A stretch of 64,000 nucleotides of DNA from Solitalea lacus (lineage in GTDB: Bacteria; Bacteroidota; Bacteroidia; Sphingobacteriales; Sphingobacteriaceae). Position 1 is the stretch's first letter. The number at the start of each line of letters is the position of its first letter. Of this stretch, positions 24,821 to 33,002 are shown in pieces. The DNA lies in the NCBI RefSeq assembly GCF_022014595.1, contig NZ_CP091740.1, positions 682,001-746,000 on the forward strand. Reading direction: 5' to 3'. The translations under genes were made by a program, and so were the position numbers. The notes under the pieces are model-generated. The model had not been told where the DNA came from. It did no database searches and saw only the letters and a list, made by a program, of their open reading frames with translations.

Positions 24821-26227
24821 ATGTTTGACGACGATTTTGAATTTGACAATCCGGAAGAAGCACGCTCTTCGGTTGAACGGTATGAGGAGATGATTCGAAA
24901 TAAGGACCAGTATTTCTTTGATGCCGATGCATTTGAAAAGATTATTGATTACTATATCGAAAAGAATGATCCAGTAAAAGCCTTACAAGTTGTAGAATAT
25001 GCACTTAACCAGCATCCGTACGCTTCTAGCTTTTTTGTAAAGCAGGCTCAATTGTTTATAATGACCAATCAAACGGCCAAAGCATTTAAAATGCTGGAAA
25101 AGGCTGAAAGTTTGGAAACCTCCAATCCTGATATTTACATTTTAAGGGGTACCCTTCTCGAAAATCAGGATCGCCACCAGGAAGCACTGGAAAACTATCA
25201 GCAAGCGTTATTGTATGCTGAAGACACAGATGAGATTTGTCTGCAGATTGCATACGTTTATCAAAATCTTGGAAACTATGAAGATGCTATTGTCTTCTTA
25301 AAGCGATGCCTGGAAACCAATATGGAAAACCAGGATGCACTTTATGAACTTGCTTTCTGCTATGATGTGTTAGACAGGCAGGAAGAAAGTATACGGTTTT
25401 ATGAACAGTATATTGATGAAGAACCTTATTCTTATGCCGCTTGGTATAATTTAGGGAATGCTTACATCAAGCTCGAAATGTATGAAAAAGCTATTGATGC
25501 TTATGATTATGCAATACTGATTAAGGAAAACTTTGCGGCAGCATATTTTAACAAAGGCAATGCTTTAGTTGGGCTTGAACGTTATATGGAGGCTATTAGT
25601 GTTTACCGTCAAACGTTTGAGTATGAGCAACCTGATGCTGAAACCTATTGTTGCATGGGTGAGTGTTATGAAAAACTGGAGATGATGGATGAGGCCCGTT
25701 CCTTCTATAAAAAAGCAGTGAAGCTCGATGCTCGTTTAGCAGAAGCCTGGTTTGGTATTGGGGTAACGCTTGATTTTGAGGAGCGCTGGTTCGAGTCATT
25801 GCATTTTTATAAGAAAGCATTGGAGTTAGATGCTAATAATCCAGAATATTGGTTTGCTTTGGGTGATTCATATTCAAAACTTGGCAACGTTGAAGAAGCT
25901 GAACATGCTTACGAAAAGGTTATGGAATTAGCTCCTGATGATGTTGAGATCTGGCTCGATTATTCTTCATTAATGTTTGAAGAGGGAAAGTTTGATGAAG
26001 CTATTGCCATTATTTCTGAAGGTATTAAAGTAAACACACAGTCGGCGGAACTTTATTACCGTATGGTCGCTTACTTGTTTGCAAATGGTCAATACAATGA
26101 AGCCGTAAGCTATTTAGAGCAGGCTTTGGTAGCCGATCCTGAAAAATGCGAGTTGTTATTTGACTATTTGCCACAATTGCAGAATAATAAAGTGATCATT
26201 GATATCATCAATCGATATATATCGTAA
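24821..26227 (+). CDS. Tetratricopeptide-repeat protein
   Basis: A 468-residue soluble protein made almost entirely of about twelve TPR units, recognisable by repeated patterns such as AWYNLGNAYIKLEMYEKAIDA, AAYFNKGNALVGLERYMEAIS and EYWFALGDSYSKLGNVEEAEHA. There is no signal peptide or catalytic motif. The N-terminus is very acidic (MFDDDFEFDNPEEA), so it is probably cytoplasmic. TPR solenoids act as protein-binding scaffolds; I cannot name the partner. It has an unusually long leader region, and a complex hairpin follows the stop. Confidence 0.88.
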   Translation: MFDDDFEFDNPEEARSSVERYEEMIRNKDQYFFDADAFEKIIDYYIEKNDPVKALQVVEYALNQHPYASSFFVKQAQLFIMTNQTAKAFKMLEKAESLETSNPDIYILRGTLLENQDRHQEALENYQQALLYAEDTDEICLQIAYVYQNLGNYEDAIVFLKRCLETNMENQDALYELAFCYDVLDRQEESIRFYEQYIDEEPYSYAAWYNLGNAYIKLEMYEKAIDAYDYAILIKENFAAAYFNKGNALVGLERYMEAISVYRQTFEYEQPDAETYCCMGECYEKLEMMDEARSFYKKAVKLDARLAEAWFGIGVTLDFEERWFESLHFYKKALELDANNPEYWFALGDSYSKLGNVEEAEHAYEKVMELAPDDVEIWLDYSSLMFEEGKFDEAIAIISEGIKVNTQSAELYYRMVAYLFANGQYNEAVSYLEQALVADPEKCELLFDYLPQLQNNKVIIDIINRYIS

Positions 26228-26265
26228 TAATACTTTTGCATGCCAATAAAATTACTTTACAATGC

Positions 26266-26307
26266 AAAATCCCTGGAGGAAGCATTCCTATCCGGGGATT
26301 TGTTTTA
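26266..26307 (+). terminator. Terminator-like compound hairpin after the TPR gene
   Basis: Outer stem AAATCCC with GGGATTT, inner stem AGGAA with TTCCT around GCA, then TGTTTTAG. It lies 39 nt after the TPR stop. Confidence 0.6.
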
Positions 26308-26440
26308 GTAAAAGAAATGTTTCTTTCTGTGATTTAATTGCTTATAGGAATTCAGGTTGGATGGCATAATTAAATGGGTATTTATTCGTTGGCAAAATTA
26401 TGCGAGTTTGTATCGCTAAAACATTTGGTATTTTAAACAC

Positions 26441-26484
26441 TTAGGCTTTATTTTGTGGAGCCTAAAAAAGGGGGGGACTCCCCC
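26441..26484 (+). promoter_or_regulatory. Two hairpins just upstream of comA
   Basis: TTAGGCT (26441-26447) pairs with AGCCTAA (26459-26465); a G7 run (26470-26476) faces a C5 run (26480-26484) across a very short loop. The second stem ends 21 nt before the comA ATG. The pair may be a terminator remnant or affect comA translation. No T-tract is present. Confidence 0.45.
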
Positions 26485-26505
26485 GAAAGATTTAGTTAAT
26501 TTGAA

Positions 26506-27285
26506 ATGAATTATACCTTGAAGTACGTTCCGGACAGAGAAGCAAAACCTCGTGAGAAGGGTATAACCATGGTTATGGACAAAGGTTTGAGTGTGAATGA
26601 GATTGAGAATTTCCTTTCAGTTTCAGGTAATCACACCGACCTTGTAAAACTTGGTTGGGCCACCTCATTTGTAACCCCAAATCTGCAAGATAAATTAAAC
26701 GTTTACCGTCAGGCCGGTATCCCGGTATATTTTGGCGGAACCTTATTCGAAGCATTTATTATACGTGGTCAGTTTGACGATTATCTTCGCATACTCGAAC
26801 GTTATAATATGGAATATGCTGAAGTTTCAGACGGTTCAATTATTATTCCGCATGATGTTAAGTGTGAGTATATCCGTAAGCTGAAAGAAAAAGTAACCGT
26901 TATTTCAGAAGTGGGATCTAAAGATGACACTGTAATTATTCCTCCATATAAATGGATTCAGCTGATGCAAGCTGAGATCGATGCCGGTTCATGGAAAGTA
27001 ATTGCGGAAGCACGTGAAAGTGGAAATGTTGGTTTGTTCCGTGGAAATGGTGAGGTGCGCTCAGGTTTAGTAGAGGAGATCTTGACTAAAATTCCTCAAG
27101 AAACAATTATTTGGGAAGCGCCTCAAAAATCACAACAGGTATGGTTTGTGAAATTATTGGGAGCTAATGTGAATTTAGGAAATATCGCTCCAGCAGAGGT
27201 TATACCTTTGGAAACAGTTCGTCTTGGATTAAGAGGGGATACCTTTAATCATTTCCTGAAAGACTTTGATATTCCTGTTTTATAG
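26506..27285 (+). CDS. comA: Phosphosulfolactate synthase (ComA family)
   Basis: A 259-residue TIM-barrel protein of the ComA/YitD family, which adds sulfite to phosphoenolpyruvate to give (2R)-phosphosulfolactate. Family features by eye are REKGITMVMDKGLSVNEIENFL, VKLGWATSFV, GIPVYFGGTLFEAFIIRG, ISEVGSKD, VIAEARESGNVGLF, IIWEAPQKSQQVWFV and NLGNIAPAEVIPLETVRLGLRGDT. The full length is present. In archaea the product leads to coenzyme M, and in Bacillus spores to sulfolactate. No ComB, ComC or sulfolactate genes are nearby. A link to sulfonolipids of this phylum is only speculation. A strong terminator follows, so it is transcribed alone. Confidence 0.87.
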   Translation: MNYTLKYVPDREAKPREKGITMVMDKGLSVNEIENFLSVSGNHTDLVKLGWATSFVTPNLQDKLNVYRQAGIPVYFGGTLFEAFIIRGQFDDYLRILERYNMEYAEVSDGSIIIPHDVKCEYIRKLKEKVTVISEVGSKDDTVIIPPYKWIQLMQAEIDAGSWKVIAEARESGNVGLFRGNGEVRSGLVEEILTKIPQETIIWEAPQKSQQVWFVKLLGANVNLGNIAPAEVIPLETVRLGLRGDTFNHFLKDFDIPVL

Positions 27286-27309
27286 AATAAACTCTTAAAA
27301 CATTGTAGG

Positions 27310-27346
27310 GGCGGAAACTATTATCGTTGTTTTCCGCCTTTTTTTT
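27310..27346 (+). terminator. Intrinsic terminator after comA
   Basis: GGCGGAAA (27310-27317) pairs with TTTCCGCC (27331-27338), followed by eight T residues. It ends only 11 nt before the aroE ATG. Confidence 0.9.
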
Positions 27347-27357
27347 ACCATAAATTC

Positions 27358-28104
27358 ATGAAAAAATTCGGGCTCATAGGTTATCCTCTTTCTCATTCAT
27401 TTTCAAAGAAATATTTCACTGAGAAGTTTTTAAAAATGGGGTTGTCAGATCACCAGTATGACTTATACCCCATTGAGCAAGCTGAAATGTTGCAGGAAAT
27501 TCTTGATAATAATCCGGAGATAAGAGGCATTAATGTTACCATTCCTCATAAAATAGCAGTTATTCCATTATTAAGTAGGGTTGATGATTCTGCCAAGGGA
27601 GTTGGTGCTGTAAATGTGATAAAGGTTGAACGCGATTCTAATGGTATGCCGATACTTATTGGTTACAATTCTGATGTGTATGGTTTTAGGGAATCATTGA
27701 AACCATTGCTGAAACCGCATCATAAGAAAGCACTCATTCTGGGAACGGGAGGAGCGTCTAAGGCTGTAGAATATGCCTTAAAGGAATTGAATATTGAATA
27801 TAGATTTGTATCACGGGAAGGAGATATCAATAAATTAATTTATAGTGAGCTTGATGAGGCAACTTTAAATGAATATACAGTTATTGTAAATTGCTCCCCG
27901 CTAGGTACATACCCTAATGTGGAAAGTTGTCCAGCTATCCCTTATGAATTTCTGACATCAAACCACTTATTATTCGACTTGGTTTATAATCCGGAAGAGA
28001 CTTTATTCATGAAAAAAGGTAAAGAACACGGAGCTGCAGTAAAAAACGGGCTGGAAATGTTACACTTGCAAGCCGAACGGGCTTGGGCTATTTGGAATGG
28101 ATAG
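27358..28104 (+). CDS. aroE: Shikimate dehydrogenase
   Basis: A 248-residue enzyme of aromatic amino acid synthesis, reducing 3-dehydroshikimate to shikimate with NADPH. Substrate-binding motifs are GYPLSHSFSKKYF (residues 7-19) and GINVTIPHKIAVIPLL with the catalytic Lys. The cofactor loop is ILGTGGASKAVEYAL, and the C-terminal KNGLEMLHLQAERAW contains the conserved Gln. It is slightly short compared with 270-290 residue homologues, as usual in Bacteroidota. It starts right after the comA terminator; gldD follows 51 nt later, probably in the same transcript. Confidence 0.94.
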   Translation: MKKFGLIGYPLSHSFSKKYFTEKFLKMGLSDHQYDLYPIEQAEMLQEILDNNPEIRGINVTIPHKIAVIPLLSRVDDSAKGVGAVNVIKVERDSNGMPILIGYNSDVYGFRESLKPLLKPHHKKALILGTGGASKAVEYALKELNIEYRFVSREGDINKLIYSELDEATLNEYTVIVNCSPLGTYPNVESCPAIPYEFLTSNHLLFDLVYNPEETLFMKKGKEHGAAVKNGLEMLHLQAERAWAIWNG

Positions 28105-28155
28105 AGTCGAACTTCTTACTTCATCATCTAAATTGTACCTTGCGCTATTTATTTT

Positions 28156-28779
28156 ATGATTGTGCTTAATAAATCAAACCTTTTAAAACTAGCAAGCCGG
28201 TTGACTGTTTTGGGTATACTTGGAATTTTTTTATTTCTGAATGCCTGTCAGCAATCTGCGTCCACCCCCAAACCCCGCGGCTATCATCGTATTGATTTTC
28301 CTAAGAAAGCATATGTACACTACGACGGAGGTTGTTCATACAGTTTTGATATTCCTGTATATGCTAATGTAACACCTGATGTATCAGCTGAAGCAAGGCC
28401 TTGCTGGATAAATATTAACTATCCCCAGTTTAACGGTAAACTACACATTACTTATCATGATTTTGATAATGATCAGAAGAGATTTAACCAATTAACTGAA
28501 TATAGCCGTGAATTGGTTTTTAAACATACCATCAAGGCTACTTCTATTGACGAAAGCATAATTAAAGATAATAAACGCAGGGTTTATGGTACTTATTACA
28601 CAATTGGTGGTAATACGGCTTCTTCCCTTCAGCTTTATTTGACCGACAGTACAAAACATTTTTTGCGTGCAGCATTATACTTCAGATCGGAACCTAAGCT
28701 TGATTCTATTCAGCCGGTTTTAGATTTTATAAAGAAAGATATAGATGTTATGCTTAAGACTTTTAAGTGGAAAAATTAA
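28156..28779 (+). CDS. gldD: Gliding motility lipoprotein GldD
   Basis: A 207-residue lipoprotein with signal peptide and lipobox FLNAC (Cys near residue 31). The GldD signature follows: KPRGYHRIDFPKKAYVHYD, then CSYSFDIPVYANV, CWININYPQFNGKLHITYHDF and YGTYYTIGGNTASSLQLYLTD. GldD is an essential gliding gene in Flavobacterium whose biochemical role is unclear; it is present in most Bacteroidota with T9SS. It lies in a run aroE-gldD-MBL hydrolase-LolC/E-like permease with gaps of 51, 66 and 16 nt, suggesting one transcript. The start at 28156 is accepted because it precedes a proper signal peptide. Confidence 0.9.
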   Translation: MIVLNKSNLLKLASRLTVLGILGIFLFLNACQQSASTPKPRGYHRIDFPKKAYVHYDGGCSYSFDIPVYANVTPDVSAEARPCWININYPQFNGKLHITYHDFDNDQKRFNQLTEYSRELVFKHTIKATSIDESIIKDNKRRVYGTYYTIGGNTASSLQLYLTDSTKHFLRAALYFRSEPKLDSIQPVLDFIKKDIDVMLKTFKWKN

Positions 28780-28845
28780 GGCTTAATAAGTTCGATTTTG
28801 TATAAATAAGCGACAAAAAACTTAAAGTAATTCGTTTCAAACTTT

Positions 28846-29481
28846 ATGATACAAGTACATTATTTAACATTCAATCCTTATCAGGAGAATACATATATAC
28901 TTTTTGACGAAACAAAGGAATGCCTAATCATTGACCCAGGATGTTATAATGCCGGTGAGCAAAACGAATTGGTTGGCTTTATCAAAAGTAATGGATTAAA
29001 ACCAGTAAAATTGATTAATACGCATTGTCATATTGACCATGTTTTGGGCAATAAATTCGTGTTTGATAATTTCGGGTTGAAACCAAATTTTCATAAAGAC
29101 GAGCAGTTTATTTTAGATGCAATACCTGGTTATGCACCATCAATGGGAATGCATTATGAACTTTCTCCAGCTGTAGAGTGCTATCTTGAGGATGGAGAGG
29201 TAATTTCTTTTGGTAATTCATCAGTTGAATGCATTTTTACTCCAGGGCATTCTCCTGGTAGTCTTTCTTTTTATAGTAAAGCCGATGGCTTTGTAATTGG
29301 AGGCGATGTGTTATTTCACCAAAGTGTGGGTCGTACGGACTTACCGGGAGGCAATTTTCAGGTATTAAAGAGAAGTATTGAAGATCGCTTATTTCCGTTA
29401 GGAGATGAGGTGAAAGTATATCCGGGCCATGGCCCTGCTACAAGTGTCGGTTTTGAACGTTTGCACAATCCGTTTTTATAA
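28846..29481 (+). CDS. Metallo-beta-lactamase-fold hydrolase (glyoxalase II-like)
   Basis: A 211-residue single-domain MBL protein. The metal-binding motif is NTHCHIDHVLGN (HxHxDH form), with further ligands in FTPGHSPGSLSFY, VIGGDVLF and VYPGHGPATS. It resembles YcbL-type enzymes that hydrolyse glutathione-like thioesters, but lacks the C-terminal substrate domain of classical glyoxalase II. The substrate is uncertain. It lies between gldD and an ABC-permease gene, probably co-transcribed. Confidence 0.9.
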   Translation: MIQVHYLTFNPYQENTYILFDETKECLIIDPGCYNAGEQNELVGFIKSNGLKPVKLINTHCHIDHVLGNKFVFDNFGLKPNFHKDEQFILDAIPGYAPSMGMHYELSPAVECYLEDGEVISFGNSSVECIFTPGHSPGSLSFYSKADGFVIGGDVLFHQSVGRTDLPGGNFQVLKRSIEDRLFPLGDEVKVYPGHGPATSVGFERLHNPFL

Positions 29482-29497
29482 TATCGATAGAACTTAA

Positions 29498-30736
29498 ATG
29501 AAACTGGCGTTATTTTTTGCTAAGCGATACCTGTTTTCTAAAAAATCGACCAATGCCATCAATATTATTTCTGGCATATCCATGCTTGGCGTTTTAATTG
29601 GTTCGGCGGCCTTAATTATTATCTTGTCGGTTTTCAATGGCTTTGAAACATTAGTTTTATCGTTATACAATCGCTTTTCGCCAGATTTAAAAATTGAGAC
29701 TGTAAAAGGGAAAACCTTCAATCCTAAATCGTCTGCATTCAAGGAATTGCAAAGTAGCAAGGAATTGTTGTTTTATGTCGAAGGCTTGGAGGAAAAGGCC
29801 TTGTTACGCTTTGGTAAAAATCAGTACATAGCTACAATTAAAGGGGTTAGTGATGATTTTCTTAAAACTCACGCACTTGATTCAATGATTATTCGAGGTA
29901 GGGCGGAGTTAGGTACTGATGAGGAACCGAGGGCTATTATTGGTAGTGGGGTTGAATATTATTTGGCAATGAATATTAGTTCCGATGAGCCAATGACGAT
30001 TTATTCTCCGCGGAAAAATATGGGCTCATCCATTGATCCTACCAATGATTTAAGCCGTAACGATATCTATGTATCAGGGGTGTTTCAAATTCAACAGGAT
30101 TTTGATCTGAAATATGTATTGGTTCCACTTGCATTTGCTCGGAACCAATTAGATGAACCTGTCAAAGTTTCATCAGTTGAACTATATCTGAAGAAAGACG
30201 TCAATATTGACAAGTATAAAAGTAGTGTACAGCAATTATTAGGGCCAGATTATCTTGTAAGAAATCGCGCGGAGCAAAACGAGTTGTTGTATAAAATATT
30301 AAATACCGAGAAATGGGCAGTATATCTCATTCTCACCTTTGTGCTTATTATAGCCATTTGTAATATTATTGGTTCATTAACCATGCTGGTAATTGATAAG
30401 AAAAAAGATATTGCCATTTTGTTTAGTATGGGAGCCAACAGTCGTACTGTTCGTTTTATCTTTTTACTCGAAGGCTTACTGATTTCTATGCTAGGAACAA
30501 TTGCAGGCTTAACCCTTGGCGGACTGTTTTGTCTTCTTCAGAAAAAGTACGGTCTGATAAAATTAGGAGAGTCTGGCACGTTTATGATGGAAGATTATCC
30601 CGTTGAAATGTATGGCAAAGATTTTCTGCTGGTTTTTCTGACTGTTTTTGTTATTTCGTTCATTGCTTCAGCTATTGCATCGCGTTTAAGTGTGCGTAAT
30701 TTCACAAATGTGCGAGAGGAACTTACCGAGCAATAG
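29498..30736 (+). CDS. LolC/LolE-type ABC transporter permease
   Basis: A 412-residue inner-membrane protein with a FtsX/MacB layout: an N-terminal helix (ISMLGVLIGSAALIIILSVFNGFE), a large periplasmic domain (about 50-265) and three C-terminal helices (WAVYLILTFVLIIAICNIIGSL, LEGLLISMLGTIAGLTLGGLF and FLLVFLTVFVISFIASAIASRL). In the Lol system the pair of permeases and the LolD ATPase extract lipoproteins from the inner membrane. No ATPase gene is adjacent, so it must work with one encoded elsewhere. Lipoprotein release fits the company of gldD, but the assignment to lipoprotein export is by family resemblance. Confidence 0.82.
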   Translation: MKLALFFAKRYLFSKKSTNAINIISGISMLGVLIGSAALIIILSVFNGFETLVLSLYNRFSPDLKIETVKGKTFNPKSSAFKELQSSKELLFYVEGLEEKALLRFGKNQYIATIKGVSDDFLKTHALDSMIIRGRAELGTDEEPRAIIGSGVEYYLAMNISSDEPMTIYSPRKNMGSSIDPTNDLSRNDIYVSGVFQIQQDFDLKYVLVPLAFARNQLDEPVKVSSVELYLKKDVNIDKYKSSVQQLLGPDYLVRNRAEQNELLYKILNTEKWAVYLILTFVLIIAICNIIGSLTMLVIDKKKDIAILFSMGANSRTVRFIFLLEGLLISMLGTIAGLTLGGLFCLLQKKYGLIKLGESGTFMMEDYPVEMYGKDFLLVFLTVFVISFIASAIASRLSVRNFTNVREELTEQ

Positions 30737-30755
30737 GTAATTAAGCAACAATCCT

Positions 30756-30763
30756 TATTTTTG
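30756..30763 (+). promoter_or_regulatory. Bacteroidota -7 box (TATTTTTG) for hutH
   Basis: TATTTTTG matches TAnnTTTG, 26 nt before the hutH ATG. Confidence 0.45.
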
Positions 30764-30789
30764 TTATCATCAATCTTTAAACAAAGTAC

Positions 30790-32280
30790 ATGAAGTTACA
30801 TTATATCGGTTCAGCGCCAATCACGCTTGAATTGATCGACACTGTTATTACCCAAGGGTATCAATTGGCTTTATCGGAAGAAGCGACACAGAAAATTAAC
30901 GATTGCTTCAATTACCTTCATAAGAAAATCAAAGAAAGCAATGCTCCTGTTTACGGTATTAATACAGGTTTTGGTTCATTGCAAAATGTTTCTGTTGAAA
31001 ATGATGATTTAGAAATACTGCAAAGCAATTTACTTAAATCACATGCATGCGGAACCGGGGATGAAGTGCCACATGAGATTGTGAAGCTGATGGTGTTGCT
31101 CAAAATTCAATCATTGAGTTATGGTCATTCAGGGGTTCAGCTTTCAACTGTACAGCGCTTAATTGATTTTTACAACAATGATGTACTGCCTGTTGTTTAT
31201 ACTCAGGGCTCATTAGGAGCATCGGGAGATTTAGCTCCTTTGGCTCATTTATCGCTTCCATTATTGGGTTTGGGAGAGGTTTATGTTGAAGGAAAGCGTA
31301 AGGCGGCCTCAGCAATGCTTCAACAGTTTGGCTGGGAACCTTTACACATGAAGGCGAAAGAAGGATTGGCCCTAATTAACGGGACTCAATTTATGAGCGC
31401 TTATGGTGTTCATTGCTTGTTGTTAGCTAAAAAATTATCACAAGTGGCTGATGTAGTTGCGGCAACCTCAATTGATGCTTTTGATTGTCGTATTGATCCA
31501 TTTAATGAGCTGATTCATCAAATTCGCCCACATAGAGGACAACTTAATACTGCCAAGTTTGTATCTGAAGTACTTGAGGGAAGCGAGCTTATTAATCAAC
31601 CAGGAAAACAAACTCAGGATCCATATTCATTTCGTTGTGTTCCACAAGTGCACGGAGCTTCTAAAGATGCAATAAACTATGTGGAATGGGTGTTTTTAAC
31701 CGAAATAAATGCTGTAACAGATAATCCGAATGTTTTTCCTAATGAAGATCTGATTCTTTCAGGAGGCAATTTCCATGGACAGCCATTGGCCTTGGCTCTT
31801 GATTTCTTGTGCCTGGCTTTATCTGAGTTGGGAAGTATCTCCGAGCGAAGAACGTATCAGCTTATTTCAGGTTTAAGAAATCTTCCCGCATTCTTAGTTG
31901 CCAAGCCAGGGTTAAATTCAGGGCTAATGATTCCGCAATACACCGCAGCGTCAATAGCCAGCCAAAATAAGCAGTTGTGTACACCTGCATCTGTGGATTC
32001 TATAGTCTCTTCAAACGGGCAGGAGGATCATGTAAGTATGGGTGCCAATGCTGCAGTAAAAGCAGGTAAGGTGGTTCAAAATTTGGTATCAATATTAGGT
32101 ATTGAGTGGCTTAACGCGACACAAGCTCTTGAGTTGCGTAAACCTGTAAAATCCTCACCTTTTATTGAAAAATTATTGACGGAATTTCGGAAAGAAGTGG
32201 CCTTTATTACTGAAGACCGACAATTGTCAATTGATATAGAAAAGTCGAAACAGTTTGTGCTTGAAATGATTGTTCGATAA
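30790..32280 (+). CDS. hutH: Histidine ammonia-lyase
   Basis: A 496-residue aromatic amino acid lyase that removes ammonia from histidine to give urocanate. The self-forming MIO cofactor comes from Ala144-Ser145-Gly146 in GSLGASGDLAPLAHL. Other family motifs are YGINTGFGSL, NGTQFMSAYG, DPYSFRCVPQVHGAS and TDNPNVF. HAL is favoured over tyrosine or phenylalanine lyases by overall similarity, but the substrate-selecting residue (His89 type) was not rigorously checked. No hutU, hutI or hutG is nearby, so the rest of the pathway is elsewhere or absent. A perfect terminator shared with gmhA follows directly. Confidence 0.9.
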   Translation: MKLHYIGSAPITLELIDTVITQGYQLALSEEATQKINDCFNYLHKKIKESNAPVYGINTGFGSLQNVSVENDDLEILQSNLLKSHACGTGDEVPHEIVKLMVLLKIQSLSYGHSGVQLSTVQRLIDFYNNDVLPVVYTQGSLGASGDLAPLAHLSLPLLGLGEVYVEGKRKAASAMLQQFGWEPLHMKAKEGLALINGTQFMSAYGVHCLLLAKKLSQVADVVAATSIDAFDCRIDPFNELIHQIRPHRGQLNTAKFVSEVLEGSELINQPGKQTQDPYSFRCVPQVHGASKDAINYVEWVFLTEINAVTDNPNVFPNEDLILSGGNFHGQPLALALDFLCLALSELGSISERRTYQLISGLRNLPAFLVAKPGLNSGLMIPQYTAASIASQNKQLCTPASVDSIVSSNGQEDHVSMGANAAVKAGKVVQNLVSILGIEWLNATQALELRKPVKSSPFIEKLLTEFRKEVAFITEDRQLSIDIEKSKQFVLEMIVR

Positions 32281-32288
32281 TAAGTAAA

Positions 32289-32319
32289 CAAAAAACGGGA
32301 AGAGTCTTCCCGTTTTTTG
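32289..32319. terminator. Bidirectional terminator between hutH and gmhA
   Basis: CAAAAAACGGGAAGA and TCTTCCCGTTTTTTG are exact complements separated by one base (the loop opens in practice). A-tract and T-tract serve both strands. It lies three nt from the gmhA stop. Confidence 0.9.
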
Positions 32320-32321
32320 TT

Positions 32322-32900
32322 TTAAAGCGATCTGCCGATATGTTGCTCAATATAATCAATCAGCGAATGGATACATTTGATATGGATCTCCTGAGCACGG
32401 TCGGCGTATTGTGAGTGCGGAGCCCGAATTTCGACATCACAAATTTTAGCCATTCTCCCCCCATCTTTTCCAGTTAGGCCAATTATGGTCATTCCTTTTT
32501 CTTTGGCTGCAGTTATTGCATTTATAACGTTTTCAGAGTTTCCGCTTGTGCTTATCCCTAACAAAACATCTCCCTCTTGGCCAATTGCGTCAACATAACG
32601 TGAAAAAACAAATGCATAGCCATAATCATTGCCCACACAACTCATGTGTGAGGGGTCCGAAATGGATATTGCTGCAAGTGCTTTGCGGTCATTGCGGTAA
32701 CGACCCGAAAGCTCTTCAGCAAAGTGCATGGCGTCACACATAGAACCGCCATTGCCACAAGAAATGATTTTTTTTCCGTTTCTTAATGCTTTTACCATCA
32801 TTTGTCCGGCAGCATCAAGTGCCAAAAAATTCTTCTCGTCGTTCAAAAAGGTGTTTAATGCACTTTGTGCCTCTATAAAATGTTGCTTAATCGATTCCAA
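32322..32900 (-). CDS. gmhA: Phosphoheptose isomerase
   Basis: A 192-residue SIS-domain protein, the same length as E. coli GmhA, which isomerises sedoheptulose 7-phosphate to D-glycero-D-manno-heptose 7-phosphate for LPS inner-core heptose. Motifs are [24 protein letters not shown] (phosphate loop and metal/active residues), [15 protein letters not shown] and the C-terminal [17 protein letters not shown] with the conserved His. No other heptose genes are present. It is transcribed from its own unit and converges on hutH. Confidence 0.9.
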   Translation of the reverse strand: MESIKQHFIEAQSALNTFLNDEKNFLALDAAGQMMVKALRNGKKIISCGNGGSMCDAMHFAEELSGRYRNDRKALAAISISDPSHMSCVGNDYGYAFVFSRYVDAIGQEGDVLLGISTSGNSENVINAITAAKEKGMTIIGLTGKDGGRMAKICDVEIRAPHSQYADRAQEIHIKCIHSLIDYIEQHIGRSL

Positions 32901-33002
32901 GTCTTAAGTTGATGTTTTTAGTATGTTCAATGCATCAGTAATCAAAAATAGGGTTTAAAATTAATACTTGAGCACTCTTTTTTAAGTGGATGAAACGGTA
33001 GT

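Noticed and set aside
30790-32280. A histidine-utilisation (hut) operon
   Set aside because: Only hutH is present; the flanking genes (LolC/E-like permease, gmhA) are unrelated.
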